From CAYJIX01 sp964370375 (GTDB lineage: Bacteria; Desulfobacterota; Desulfovibrionia; Desulfovibrionales; Desulfovibrionaceae): a stretch of DNA of 24,362 nt. Both the position numbers and the translations under genes were made by a program. Below the pieces are notes generated by a model, which was not told the origin of the DNA, searched no databases, and saw only the letters and a program-made list of their open reading frames with translations. How positions within the stretch are numbered: position 1 is the first letter of the stretch; every line of letters starts with the position of its first letter. Positions 1-7,150 of this stretch are shown piece by piece. The DNA lies in NCBI GenBank assembly GCA_964370375.1, contig CAYJIX010000034.1:1-24362 (forward strand), read 5' to 3'.

Positions 1-5
1 CCCGA

Positions 6-512
6 TTAAAACACGCCAACTGACGCCGCATACGGCCTCTTTTCAGCCACCTGAAGCAGCACACCATCCACATACCGACCAATACGCGCCACATAACAAG
101 CCTTATGCAGTCGTCCCATCTCTACAAAGCCGCACGCATGAGCCAAGGCCAAAGCGTGGCGATTCGTTACGGGACAAATGCCAATGATGCTCTTTGCATC
201 CGTATGCCTAAACATCCACGCAAAGCCGCCCTTTGCCTGTTCTACAGCCGTATAGAAAAAATCCCGAAACGCCGTAAAATCAAATTCGTACACAAGTCCG
301 CGAAACCGCGTGAACGTGGCACAGCCCATAAGCGTGTCGTCATCGTTGTAACATCCTAAGAACACGCACTTTTCAATGGCTGTTACGTCAAGCCAATCTC
401 CAAGCGTTGGGTTTTTATAGGCAGACATGGCAAGGCTAATAAGGCCTTCATCCTGCATACGCTCAAAAATGGCCACACGTTCTGCTGTTTCAACGATGCG
501 TTTATAGTGCAT
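6..512 (-). CDS. GNAT-like phage protein
   Basis: This reading frame lies 6 bases downstream of the large terminase stop on the same strand, so it belongs to the phage packaging operon. I place the start at the ATG at 512; the frame also opens at a TTG at 518 with no better ribosome site. The protein (168 aa) has a GNAT-like layout: a central beta segment with GCATFTRFRG, a segment IIGICPVTNRHALALAHACG matching the acetyl-CoA-binding loop and helix region of N-acetyltransferases, then GFVEMGRLHKA. Proteins of this kind occur beside terminase genes in some tailed phages, where they may modify virion proteins. The acetyltransferase label is a fold-level inference; no substrate can be named. It could be an inactive GNAT fold. 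The portal gene expected next lies outside the window. Confidence 0.6.
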   Translation of the reverse strand: MHYKRIVETAERVAIFERMQDEGLISLAMSAYKNPTLGDWLDVTAIEKCVFLGCYNDDDTLMGCATFTRFRGLVYEFDFTAFRDFFYTAVEQAKGGFAWMFRHTDAKSIIGICPVTNRHALALAHACGFVEMGRLHKACYVARIGRYVDGVLLQVAEKRPYAASVGVF

Positions 513-518
513 TTTCAA

Positions 519-2039
519 TCATCCAAACATGTTATAGGATGTTTTGGCTTTTTGCGGAGCAGTCCTTCCTGCCTCTTCATGGACAGGCGCGTAAAAGGTT
601 AAGGCCAAGGAATCAGCCTTATCTGGGCTGGCTAAGCCGCGTTTTTTCATGTCGTCCTTGCTTTCTAAAAGCAGGGCGTTTGAGCGGTTAAAGGTGTATT
701 CAAGGCTTTCAAGTTGTTCGGTAAGTTCAGTATCTTCGGGGATTGCGCCTTGATTGAGCCAGTCGCGCATATCGCCCCACATTTCGGCGCGTTTGTTGGC
801 ATAGGTGGTTTTTGTGGCCCTTGCCGCCGATTGTGCGTCAATGATGGTGTAGCCAAGCTGGCGCAACCTATCCACAACGCCTGCTCCCATGCCAACCCCA
901 TCTACAAACACGGCAGAGGGTTTATCAGCATCAATGATTTTGGACACAACGCCCACCAGTTCCATCAAATCAAGGCCCCTGTACACATGTTGTGCTTTAC
1001 AGCAAAGGCCCTGGCGGAGCGTGATAACGCTTGCATCATCACCAAACCGCGCCACATCAACGCCCATGACGAGCGGTGCAAAGCTGTATACCTGCTTTGC
1101 TAAAGAACGCTCCTTGGCCCGCCGTACCACTTCTGAATTGATAAACTGCATGGAACCTGCTTGCGGAAATTCGCCACGCACGCGCACGCGCACAAAGTCG
1201 GAATCCTCGCCATAATCATTGACCCAAGCTTGTAAAAGCTCTTTGTTGGTCATGGCTGCCTTTCTGGAATCCACCTTCAACCTGTTCCAGCGATGAGAAA
1301 ACTTGCCAAAACATTCGCGAAAGCGGCCCGTGTTGCGCGTGGGATTGCCAAAGCAGCACCATAAAATTTCTGTATCAGCGTCTGTTAGCGCGCCTTCTGA
1401 AACCTCCCAAATCACATCGGGAATGGCCGATGCCTCATCAAAAATCAAAACCACGCGCTTGCCTTTGTTATGGAGCCCGGCAAAGGCTTCTGTGTTGCGC
1501 TCAGACCACGGCACCATATCGATACGCCATGTTTTGTCATGGCCCTTTTCCTTGGCGATAAGCGCGGTGGCAGTGCAATCAAACCAGTGCTTGTTGATGC
1601 TAAGCCTGTGCCATTTGGCAAGTTCGGCCCATGTTTTGCTTTTAAGCTGAGCTTCGGTATTGGCTGTCACAACACCGCGTGTGTCCACAGTGGTGGACAT
1701 GGCCCACAGGATAATCCAGGCAACCAAGGCAGATTTGCCGATGCCGTGCCCTGACGCCACAGCTTCACGAATGATAACGCCGACATCTCCACTTTTTTGC
1801 AAGGCGTCGCCAATGCGTACCAAAACTTCACGCTGCCAGACGTCAGGCCCTGTAAAGCTTGCCAGCTCTGCCTCTCCCCACGGAAAAAACGTGCACACCC
1901 ACATGAACGGGTCGTGACGAAAAGAGATAGATAACGCCTCAAGGCTTTTGGGTGACGTTTGCAACGCGCTTTTTGGGGCGCAAGCTTGGCCTTGCTCAAG
2001 GTTATTTGGTGATGTTTGCAACGCGCTTCCCCTTGTCAA
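519..2039 (-). CDS. terL: Phage terminase large subunit
   Basis: This is the ATP-driven DNA-packaging motor and nuclease of a tailed phage. Numbered from the TTG at 2039 (506 aa), the N-terminal ATPase shows Walker A ASGHGIGKS at 95-103 and Walker B VVLIFDEAS at 196-204 with catalytic E202. The C-terminal RNase H-like nuclease shows its acidic residues in GVDVARFGDD (D328), VFVDG (D380) and SPDKADSL (D473/D476). The C-terminus is intact. The start is uncertain: the TTG start overlaps the small-subunit gene by 38 bases and has no clear ribosome site, and the first conserved-looking segment begins near residue 43 (DPFMWVCTFFPWGE). Residues 5-35 contain a 19-residue in-frame duplication (SALQTSPNNLE, then SALQTSPKSLE). 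The neighbours (small subunit upstream, GNAT-like gene downstream) fit a packaging module. Confidence 0.93.
   Translation of the reverse strand: MTRGSALQTSPNNLEQGQACAPKSALQTSPKSLEALSISFRHDPFMWVCTFFPWGEAELASFTGPDVWQREVLVRIGDALQKSGDVGVIIREAVASGHGIGKSALVAWIILWAMSTTVDTRGVVTANTEAQLKSKTWAELAKWHRLSINKHWFDCTATALIAKEKGHDKTWRIDMVPWSERNTEAFAGLHNKGKRVVLIFDEASAIPDVIWEVSEGALTDADTEILWCCFGNPTRNTGRFRECFGKFSHRWNRLKVDSRKAAMTNKELLQAWVNDYGEDSDFVRVRVRGEFPQAGSMQFINSEVVRRAKERSLAKQVYSFAPLVMGVDVARFGDDASVITLRQGLCCKAQHVYRGLDLMELVGVVSKIIDADKPSAVFVDGVGMGAGVVDRLRQLGYTIIDAQSAARATKTTYANKRAEMWGDMRDWLNQGAIPEDTELTEQLESLEYTFNRSNALLLESKDDMKKRGLASPDKADSLALTFYAPVHEEAGRTAPQKAKTSYNMFG
1938..2028. repeat. 34-bp direct repeat at terS/terL junction
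   Basis: Positions 1938-1971 and 1995-2028 match at 30 of 34 bases; the last 15 bases (GTTTGCAACGCGCTT) are identical. The 57-bp spacing keeps the large-subunit frame, duplicating a 19-residue unit at its N-terminus, and the second copy also encodes the last residues of the small subunit in another frame. Confidence 0.75.
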
Positions 2040-2358
2040 TAAGTGTAGCCATGTCTAAACCACCCACAGCCTCTGCCTTGTTCAAGTGCTCCGGTTTTTG
2101 GCCCACAGTGTCGCGGATGAACTCTGCCGCTCGAATGTCACCGCCCATGGCTTTTTCTACAATCGAAATCGCAATGGCCTCTTGCAGCGTTATTCCGTCT
2201 GATGTGCTGCCTAAAAGCTTTTCCAAGGTGTCCCGTAAAAGCGTTTTTGGAGCACATTCTTTGGCTTTGTTTTTTTGCGTCCTTGTGCCTTTGCAGCTGT
2301 GCAATGTTTCAGATTGCGCGTGCGTTTCGTTTTTGGACATTTCCCTTCCCTTATTCAT
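2002..2358 (-). CDS. terS: Probable phage terminase small subunit
   Basis: This 118-aa protein sits directly upstream of, and overlaps, the large terminase gene, the usual place for the DNA-recognition small subunit. The N-terminal half is polar and low in complexity. The C-terminal half holds a helical segment (LQEAIAISIVEKAMGGDIRAA, then EFIRDTVGQKPE) typical of small phage proteins encoded next to terminases. Two starts are possible: the ATG at 2358, which overlaps the stop of a short upstream frame as ATGA, and the ATG at 2340 (MSKNETHAQ), which follows the purine-rich AAGGGAAGGGAA. Calling it the small subunit rests on position and this segment; no DNA-binding fold is provable by eye. 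Confidence 0.68.
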   Translation of the reverse strand: MNKGREMSKNETHAQSETLHSCKGTRTQKNKAKECAPKTLLRDTLEKLLGSTSDGITLQEAIAISIVEKAMGGDIRAAEFIRDTVGQKPEHLNKAEAVGGLDMATLIDKGKRVANITK

Positions 2359-2552
2359 GTGTACCCAAAGGTTTTAGCCAAGGTTTGTACCCTTTTTGGG
2401 TTAGGTTTAAGGTTAGGCTTTTGGACAAGATGTTGTGTCCAAACTTTGTCCACTATGTCGAGAGTATAGCACGGCTTTTTGGCAGGTGTACGGTAGGGAT
2501 ATGGTAGGGAAGCTTTGGGATATGATAGGGGTGGGTTGACAGGTTTTTTCAA
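2355..2552 (-). CDS. Possible small phage ORF, unknown
   Basis: A 65-codon frame opens at a TTG at 2552 and ends in a TGA that overlaps the ATG of the small terminase gene as ATGA, which would allow translational coupling. The product is basic and proline-rich (for example YPKASLPYPYRTPAKKP) with no recognisable domain. There is no convincing ribosome site. The DNA carries short G-rich near-repeats (around 2490-2535) that could create the proline-rich peptide by chance. Real coding is possible but unproven. Confidence 0.22.
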   Translation of the reverse strand: MKKPVNPPLSYPKASLPYPYRTPAKKPCYTLDIVDKVWTQHLVQKPNLKPNPKRVQTLAKTFGYT

Positions 2553-3112
2553 AAACGGCTTTTTTGGCTTTGTGTCGTTTTTTGGGGAATTTTGAGGTGG
2601 TTTTTGAGGCGTATTGTAACGGTAGAAAGTACCGCTAAAAGAACATGGACGCTCTGCTCTTTACTGCGTTCGTCCTCGCAGTTGACAAAAAAGCAGAAAG
2701 GCATGGATTCCCACGTCGGCCCTAACGGGCCTCCTCTGAATGACAAAGGCAGAAAGCAAAAGGCAAGAAGGCATACCTAGAAGGGTACAGGTGGTATGGC
2801 TTTAGTTTTTGCTCCAAGTGGGTTGATGACGTCGTAGCATGGCAGTGCCTTTTTTCATGTATCAGCGTGCAGGTGGCTGAAAAGGGGTAATATGCTTTGT
2901 CGGGCTTGTTTTTTGCTACGGTCATTTATGTCCAATAAACTCCGCTTTGCAAAAAAGCTTCGCCCTCCTCGCCTCTTACCCCTTTTGAGCCACCTGGGCA
3001 GGATGAAGGATGGGGTGGTTTTTTCCTAAAGGTTTGATTGCGCGGCAGCGCAACCTATTCTGCAAAAGAACAGATGCGCAAGCAAAGCATACCGCCCCTT
3101 TTCAGCACCAAC
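2553..3112. other. Long non-coding stretch with repeat-like DNA
   Basis: No convincing gene is seen between the phage genes and the nadA terminator. A segment at about 2640-2785 read on the minus strand (GTCATTCAGAGGAGGCCCG, then GGGAATCCATGCC) has the look of dispersed intergenic repeats with a GTCATTC...GAATCC frame, and contains the small hairpin GGCCCTAACGGGCC. A 62-65-codon open frame at 2549-2746 is probably an accident of this repeat. An inverted repeat follows at 2871-2995. This may be the edge of the prophage, but no attachment site or integrase was found. Confidence 0.45.
2871..2995. repeat. 20-bp inverted repeat with 85-bp interior
   Basis: AGGTGGCTGAAAAGGGGTAA at 2871-2890 is the reverse complement of 2976-2995 with one mismatch (19/20; the pair just outside, 2870 with 2996, also matches). 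The interior of 85 bp is non-coding and contains no gene. It could be a small non-autonomous element or the arms of a structured transcript. No target-site duplication is obvious. Confidence 0.7.
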
Positions 3113-3150
3113 AAAAAAGGCATGTCCAGCTGTGCGCTGTCCATGCCTTT
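3113..3150 (-). terminator. Intrinsic terminator after nadA
   Basis: Read on the minus strand, AAAGGCATG pairs with CATGCCTTT around a GACAGC/GCTGG-rich interior, and a T run (complement of 3113-3118) follows the stem. It lies about 25 bases past the nadA stop and fits a rho-independent terminator of the nadC-nadA operon. Confidence 0.85.
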
Positions 3151-3175
3151 AAAAGCTACGTAGTCCAAAGGATTT

Positions 3176-4231
3176 TTAGTTCGTGCTGCACACTTTAAGC
3201 ATGCGTTCAAGGGCAGCCCTTGCAGGTTCGCGAATTTCAGGAGCCACTTCAACGGCACGCGCGGTTCCTTTAACAATGTGATCAAGGGTGCGGTGCAGTT
3301 TAAAGGGAGTGACCTTAGCCATATGCGAACATTCGCTGGAAAGGAGCGGCAGTACATTAATTTTATCGGCAAAGTCTTTGCCAAGGCGGCGCACAAGGTT
3401 GATTTCTGTGCCGATAACCATGGTTGAACCTTCGGGCGCGTTTTTAACAGCGTCGATGATTACAGAGGTTGAGCCTGCAATATCAGAGGCCAGCACCACA
3501 TCTTCGCTACATTCAGGATGCACCACTACGATACAGCCCGGGTTTTCTTCTCTGGCTTTTTGGATATGTCCAACGTTAAAGCGGGCATGGATGGTGCAGA
3601 GCCCGGGCCAGATGATAAGGTCAGCGTTGTCGGCAGCCTCCACGTCGGCAGCTTCGCCTTTTTTGCGAATATCGAGCTGGTGCATGCGATCGGCAGTAAT
3701 GCCAATGGTACGTCCTGTATTTCTGGCAAGGTTTTTATCCGGCAAAAACAACACGCCATCGCCTTGCTCCATGGCCCAGCGCAACATCCTTTCTGCATTG
3801 GCAGAGGTGCACACAGCGCCTCCGTGCCGCCCCACCACGCCTTTGATTTCAAGTGAGGTGTTCACATAGGCTAGGGGCACGAGCTTGCGGCCTTTTGCTG
3901 TAAGGCGCGTGATGATCCTTTCAACAAGCGCAGCTGGCGACATAAGCGCCATGATGCAATCGGCGTGTTCCTCCGGAAGATAGACCTTTTGATCAGGTTT
4001 TGCCAAAAGCGCGGCAGATTCGCCCATAAAGTAGACACCGCAAAAAACAATACTGGTGGCATCAATGGTTTCTACAAGCCGTGCCAGTTCCAAAGAATCG
4101 CCACGAAAATCGCAGTGTTGAATCACGTTTTGTTGCTGATAGTGGTGTCCCACAAGGGTAAGGCTTGACCCTAGCTGTTTGCGCAAAGCCTCAATGGCTT
4201 CGGCGTGAGAAGTTTTTTTTGTGCTGCTCAT
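3176..4231 (-). CDS. nadA: Quinolinate synthase NadA
   Basis: NadA condenses iminoaspartate with dihydroxyacetone phosphate to quinolinate, the precursor of NAD, in the cytoplasm using a [4Fe-4S] cluster. The 351-aa protein is full length for the family. The three cluster cysteines are visible: C92 (EEHADCIMA), C212 (WPGLCTIH) and C301 (LSSECSHM). Other family signatures are LVGHHYQ near residue 27, FCGVYFMGE at 63-71, VHPEC at 237-241 and GTE at 274-276. The ATG at 4231 overlaps the nadC stop as ATGA, so the two are probably translationally coupled. The 5' end carries an A8 run on the coding strand (complement of 4213-4220) but stays in frame. No nadB (aspartate oxidase) or aspartate dehydrogenase gene is in the window, so the iminoaspartate source is encoded elsewhere. 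Confidence 0.97.
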   Translation of the reverse strand: MSSTKKTSHAEAIEALRKQLGSSLTLVGHHYQQQNVIQHCDFRGDSLELARLVETIDATSIVFCGVYFMGESAALLAKPDQKVYLPEEHADCIMALMSPAALVERIITRLTAKGRKLVPLAYVNTSLEIKGVVGRHGGAVCTSANAERMLRWAMEQGDGVLFLPDKNLARNTGRTIGITADRMHQLDIRKKGEAADVEAADNADLIIWPGLCTIHARFNVGHIQKAREENPGCIVVVHPECSEDVVLASDIAGSTSVIIDAVKNAPEGSTMVIGTEINLVRRLGKDFADKINVLPLLSSECSHMAKVTPFKLHRTLDHIVKGTARAVEVAPEIREPARAALERMLKVCSTN

Positions 4232-5124
4232 AGCTGTTCCTTGCCGATGCGCATGCTAAAATCTGCTGAAGGAGCCGAATGGGTGATGCGCCCTACAGAG
4301 ATAAAATCCGGATGACGCAAGCCTGATGCTGCAAGCGTGCGCAATTTTTCAAGGGTTACTCCGCCGCTTATTTCCGTTTCAATGCTTTGCGGCACAAGAG
4401 CCAGGGCTTTTGCCAAGGTGTCCGCGTCCATATTGTCAAGCATGACTCGCTCAACCTTACAGGCTATGGCCTCGTTGACTTCGGCAATGGTGCGACATTC
4501 AACTTCAATGGGGGGGCAGGGGGTATAGATGGCGCGCAAAGCTTCTACAGCGCCAGAGATAGAGCCGGACTCATCAATATGATTGTCCTTAATCATCAGC
4601 ATTTCGGAAAGGTTTAAGCGATGATTTATGCCGCCGCCGGCAAGCACGGCGTATTTGGCAGGGTAGCGCAGCCCGGGTAAGGTTTTGCGCGTGTCAAGAA
4701 GGCGCACGCCCGTGCCTTTAAGTTCATTGACATAGGCCCTTGTGAGGGTAGCAATGCCTGAAAGGTGGCTGATAAAATTAAGGATGACTCGCTCGGCCTT
4801 TAAAAGCTGTCGACCGGGGCCAAGAATGCGTGCAACAACAACGCCTTCTTCAACCTCTTCGCCTTCATTGGCAAAGAGTTGGCATTGATAACCTAGTTGA
4901 TCTAGGTTTGCAGCGCACATGTCCAAAATAAGTGGGATCACGGGCAGGCCTGCCACAACGGTGGGCTGTTTTGCCACGATAACAGCATTCATTCGGTCAT
5001 CTTCTGACAAGATGCCGATGGATGTGAGGTCTTCACCGTCTTCGGACAAAGACAGGGCGATCAAATTTAACAGGTGATCACGCGCTTCGCCCTGAAAAAA
5101 CGCGCTGAACTCCGGACAGCTCAT
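4228..5124 (-). CDS. nadC: Quinolinate phosphoribosyltransferase NadC
   Basis: NadC decarboxylates quinolinate and transfers it to PRPP, giving nicotinate mononucleotide; it follows NadA in the pathway and is cotranscribed with it. The frame extends upstream to 5160, but I choose the ATG at 5124 (MSCPEFSAFF) because AAGGAG lies 6 bases before it. This gives 298 aa, normal for the family. Visible signatures include LKAERVILNFISHLSGIAT (fold core), LLDTRKTLPGLR around residues 142-153, GGGINHRLNLSEMLMIKDNH with the substrate-binding His/Arg, and the C-terminal ETEISGGVTLEKL and SVGRITHSAP barrel strands. The stop overlaps nadA by four bases. A C7 run on the coding strand (complement of 4510-4516) is in frame. 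Confidence 0.97.
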   Translation of the reverse strand: MSCPEFSAFFQGEARDHLLNLIALSLSEDGEDLTSIGILSEDDRMNAVIVAKQPTVVAGLPVIPLILDMCAANLDQLGYQCQLFANEGEEVEEGVVVARILGPGRQLLKAERVILNFISHLSGIATLTRAYVNELKGTGVRLLDTRKTLPGLRYPAKYAVLAGGGINHRLNLSEMLMIKDNHIDESGSISGAVEALRAIYTPCPPIEVECRTIAEVNEAIACKVERVMLDNMDADTLAKALALVPQSIETEISGGVTLEKLRTLAASGLRHPDFISVGRITHSAPSADFSMRIGKEQL

Positions 5125-5228
5125 TATAATCTCCTTACCCTGCGCCGCACAAAGCAGCAAGATATGCTGAACTTAAAAAAATACCCATAACACGCATGCA
5201 CTTGATCCAACAAGTACAGTAACAGCTA

Positions 5229-5257
5229 CGTTTAGAGGGGTAAAGGCGTTTCGTCAA
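5229..5257 (-). promoter_or_regulatory. Candidate nadC-nadA promoter
   Basis: On the minus strand TTGACG (complement of 5252-5257) is followed after 17 bases by TAAACG (complement of 5229-5234), about 105 bases upstream of the nadC start. The -35 element is good and the -10 weak. No regulator site was recognised. Confidence 0.35.
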
Positions 5258-5396
5258 GCCATTGTATAGGGTAAAACAAGGCGCAACTCTGCGCGTTTAT
5301 GCAAAATAAGTTTGTGTATACAATATATTATGATATAAAAAGGTTGTTTATCAGAAAACTAGGCTTTTTTCTTTTTTTCGTACACACAGGCAAAGG

Positions 5397-6107
5397 TTAT
5401 TCTCGATCCTGCAAAAGCCTTGATTTGGACAGGCTTAAATGTTCGCGCATGGCCTTTGCAGCTTCTTGCGAATCGCTGTTTGCAATGTGCTGAAAAATAA
5501 AGTCGTGTTCACGAGCACGGTTTGCCGAAAGCGTTTCGTCATCCAATCCTTTTTTCATGGCCTGCCATAAAGGAGAGCGTATGGTTAAAATGATGGGCGT
5601 GATGGTTTCGATGATCATTTCATTGTAGGTTGCCCTTGCAATGGTTAGGTGAAACAGCATGTCAGCCTCAGAATATTTGGTAGGATCGCTAAGTTTAAGG
5701 CTGCTTTTAATGTCTTGCAGGTGTTGTTCGATTTGGGCAAGGTCTGTGGACTTTCGGTTTTGAGCAGCAAGCCAGGCAATGCCTGGTTCAAAGGCTTCGC
5801 GCAGTTCAGACATACTAAAAGGAGCCATGGCCGGCTGAAAAATACTGTCAAGGGGCTGCATGGCGTCGGTTTCATCCGGCAGCTTAACAATGAAGTTGCC
5901 TTCACGGTGGCGCACTTCAATGATTCCCATAAGCTGCAAGGCCGCAATGGCTTCGCGCAAGGTGTTGCGGCTGATGCCAAGCTCCGTGGCAAGCTGACGT
6001 TCGGCAGGAAGTTTATCGCCCACATTGTAGCTGCCAATCACAGGCAAAAGCACATTGACCGTGACCATGCTTTTTTTCTGATGCTGTGTGATTTTTGGAA
6101 ATTTCAA
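5397..6107 (-). CDS. GntR-family regulator, FCD (FadR-type) subfamily
   Basis: This is a DNA-binding transcription factor with an N-terminal winged helix (about residues 25-75; GDKLPAERQLATELGIS, then RNTLREAIAALQLMGII) and a C-terminal FCD effector domain. The FCD metal/ligand residues are in place: D149 and H153 (EADMLFHL), H201 (AREHDF) and H223 (MREHLSL). Such regulators typically respond to small organic acids. The start is a TTG at 6107, supported by GGAGG five bases upstream; the next ATG (M14) has no ribosome site. Total 236 aa, normal for the family. No target gene is adjacent: it is transcribed towards the nadC-nadA operon but separated from it by 270 bases, so it may act elsewhere. 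Confidence 0.9.
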   Translation of the reverse strand: MKFPKITQHQKKSMVTVNVLLPVIGSYNVGDKLPAERQLATELGISRNTLREAIAALQLMGIIEVRHREGNFIVKLPDETDAMQPLDSIFQPAMAPFSMSELREAFEPGIAWLAAQNRKSTDLAQIEQHLQDIKSSLKLSDPTKYSEADMLFHLTIARATYNEMIIETITPIILTIRSPLWQAMKKGLDDETLSANRAREHDFIFQHIANSDSQEAAKAMREHLSLSKSRLLQDRE

Positions 6108-6326
6108 GACAACCTCCGTAAAGTATGAATATACGGATACTACATATTGCTTTTGGCAAAGTAAAGCAAAAACATGATGTTAAGGACAGGATGCTTCAAA
6201 AAAAAAGAGTGTTTTTTTGGCACGCAAGCCCTTTGGGCATAACGCAAAAACCAAGCGCAGACATGGCAGTCTGATTCAAAAAAATATTTTGACAGGCTTT
6301 ATATGCTTGGACGTGCAAAATACATG

Positions 6327-6365
6327 AAAAAAAATCGTGCTCAATCCCTAACAAAGATTGAGCAC
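6327..6365 (-). terminator. Second hairpin terminator, minus strand
   Basis: GTGCTCAATC at 6337-6346 pairs perfectly with GATTGAGCAC at 6356-6365 (10 bp, 9-base loop). On the minus strand the stem is followed by GATTTTTTTT. It lies about 65 bases beyond the hairpin at 6381-6412, so it is either a back-up terminator or the 3' end of a short separate transcript. Confidence 0.7.
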
Positions 6366-6380
6366 TGCATAAAAAACAAC

Positions 6381-6412
6381 AAAAGGCTGCCCGAGTCATC
6401 GGGCAGCCTTTT
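6381..6412. terminator. Bidirectional intrinsic terminator
   Basis: AAAAGGCTGCCCG at 6381-6393 pairs perfectly with CGGGCAGCCTTTT at 6400-6412 (loop AGTCAT). The A and T runs on both sides allow termination in either direction. On the minus strand it ends the transcript of the 101-aa gene. Confidence 0.93.
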
Positions 6413-6431
6413 GCTATGCATACAAATGTGC

Positions 6432-6737
6432 TTATTTTTTCATGCTGCGTTTTGAGGCTTTGAGAGGGTTGACCTTCTTCACACTTTCAGAAGGCGCGTA
6501 CGTGATCAAATGTTTGTTTGTTTCAAACAATTCTTCATAGTTAAGGCCCAAAGCTTTGATTCGTTGTTTCATAAACTCTCGGTTGCTATTGCGATTTGGG
6601 TCGGCAATTTTTTTGGTTACAAACTTGTCTTCGGTCAAATACAAACCTCTGCTATCAATGGCAAGATGCAGGGACATATTGTTTTCTTCAATGGATTGAA
6701 TAAGCATTTCTTGGGATGTGCCAAAACGAGAAGCCAT
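6432..6737 (-). CDS. Small protein of unknown function (101 aa)
   Basis: I do not recognise this protein. The frame opens at 6749, but the ATG at 6737 (MASRFGTSQEML) is preferred because GAGG lies 7 bases upstream. The product is soluble, mixed in charge, and ends in a lysine-rich tail (KASKRSMKK). It has no signal peptide, membrane segment or cysteine. It is a single-gene transcript: a strong terminator follows at once, and a promoter with a Fur-box-like palindrome sits about 55-75 bases upstream, which suggests metal- or stress-responsive expression. That link is inference from the upstream DNA alone. Confidence 0.65.
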   Translation of the reverse strand: MASRFGTSQEMLIQSIEENNMSLHLAIDSRGLYLTEDKFVTKKIADPNRNSNREFMKQRIKALGLNYEELFETNKHLITYAPSESVKKVNPLKASKRSMKK

Positions 6738-6784
6738 AATATACCTCATACGATTCTTTAGGGTTGCAAAAAGTGAACAAATGG

Positions 6785-6814
6785 TTTTTAATAAAAATGA
6801 AATTCATTGTCAAC
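6785..6814 (-). promoter_or_regulatory. Promoter with Fur-box-like palindrome
   Basis: On the minus strand a perfect -35 TTGACA (complement of 6809-6814) lies 18 bases from TAAAAA (complement of 6785-6790) or 15 from TATTAA. The spacer holds the inverted repeat AATGAAATTCATT (6797-6809). The 19-mer at 6793-6811 matches the classic E. coli Fur-box consensus at 14 of 19 positions. A repressor there would block the promoter. Confidence 0.5.
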
Positions 6815-6886
6815 AAGAAGACGTAACGTTTTTCTTCTTTTCATAGAGCAAAAAACCGCCGATTGATAAGGACAAAGGCTTTCTTG

Positions 6887-6904
6887 GCAAAATGTATATT
6901 TTGC
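6887..6904. promoter_or_regulatory. Operator-like palindrome
   Basis: GCAAAAT and ATTTTGC form a perfect 7-bp inverted repeat with a 4-base centre. It lies about 180 bases upstream of the candidate ATPase-locus promoter. No regulator is known; it is too AT-rich and short-looped for a terminator on its own. Confidence 0.35.
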
Positions 6905-7082
6905 GCTTTTAAAAAAGGTAAGAAGGCGCATGTGCGGTCACACTAAAACGTGGTAACAATCGGTGCAAGGCTTGTGTATGGCTATTCTTGTACAATTTTT
7001 CAAAAATTTAAATAAAACAATGCCTTGCCACAGGGAGTATGGGTTAAATGGTAAAAAAATCATTGCCACTCCTATGAATCGG

Positions 7083-7112
7083 TTGACGTATGCTTTTGTA
7101 ACGTTGTACTGT
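7083..7112 (+). promoter_or_regulatory. Candidate promoter of metal-ATPase locus
   Basis: TTGACG at 7083-7088 and TACTGT at 7107-7112 are 18 bases apart, about 40 bases before the first gene of the locus. The -10 element is poor. Confidence 0.35.
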
Positions 7113-7150
7113 TGTTCTAACGATTTAAAAAGAATACTAAAGGAGCCCGT

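Larger units (their letters stand above)
6108..6431. other. Non-coding stretch with two terminator hairpins
   Basis: No gene is supported here. It contains the hairpins at 6327-6365 and 6381-6412, listed separately, and, next to the regulator, its upstream region. A 67-codon open frame on the minus strand (6196-6399) overlaps both hairpins and is unlikely to be coding. Confidence 0.5.
6738..7150. other. Divergent intergenic region
   Basis: This separates the minus-strand 101-aa gene from the plus-strand metal-ATPase locus. It holds the Fur-box-like promoter, a perfect 7-bp inverted repeat GCAAAAT-GTAT-ATTTTGC at 6887-6904 that could be an operator, and a candidate promoter at 7083-7112. A 63-codon plus frame at 6963-7154 touches the next gene's start but has no ribosome site or recognisable sequence. 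Confidence 0.5.

Noticed and set aside
39..53. 15-base match between the window start and the inverted-repeat arm at 2871-2890, considered as an attachment site
   Set aside because: It lies inside a coding region of the phage, and one 15-base match in 24 kb is compatible with chance.
2549..2746. 65-codon minus-strand open frame
   Set aside because: It runs through repeat-like intergenic DNA, lacks a ribosome site and has no plausible protein composition.
4510..4516. G7/C7 run in nadC considered as a phase-variation tract
   Set aside because: Housekeeping gene, shorter tract, in frame; no reason to expect switching.
6196..6399. 67-codon minus frame
   Set aside because: It passes through two terminator hairpins and has a cysteine-rich, random-looking sequence.
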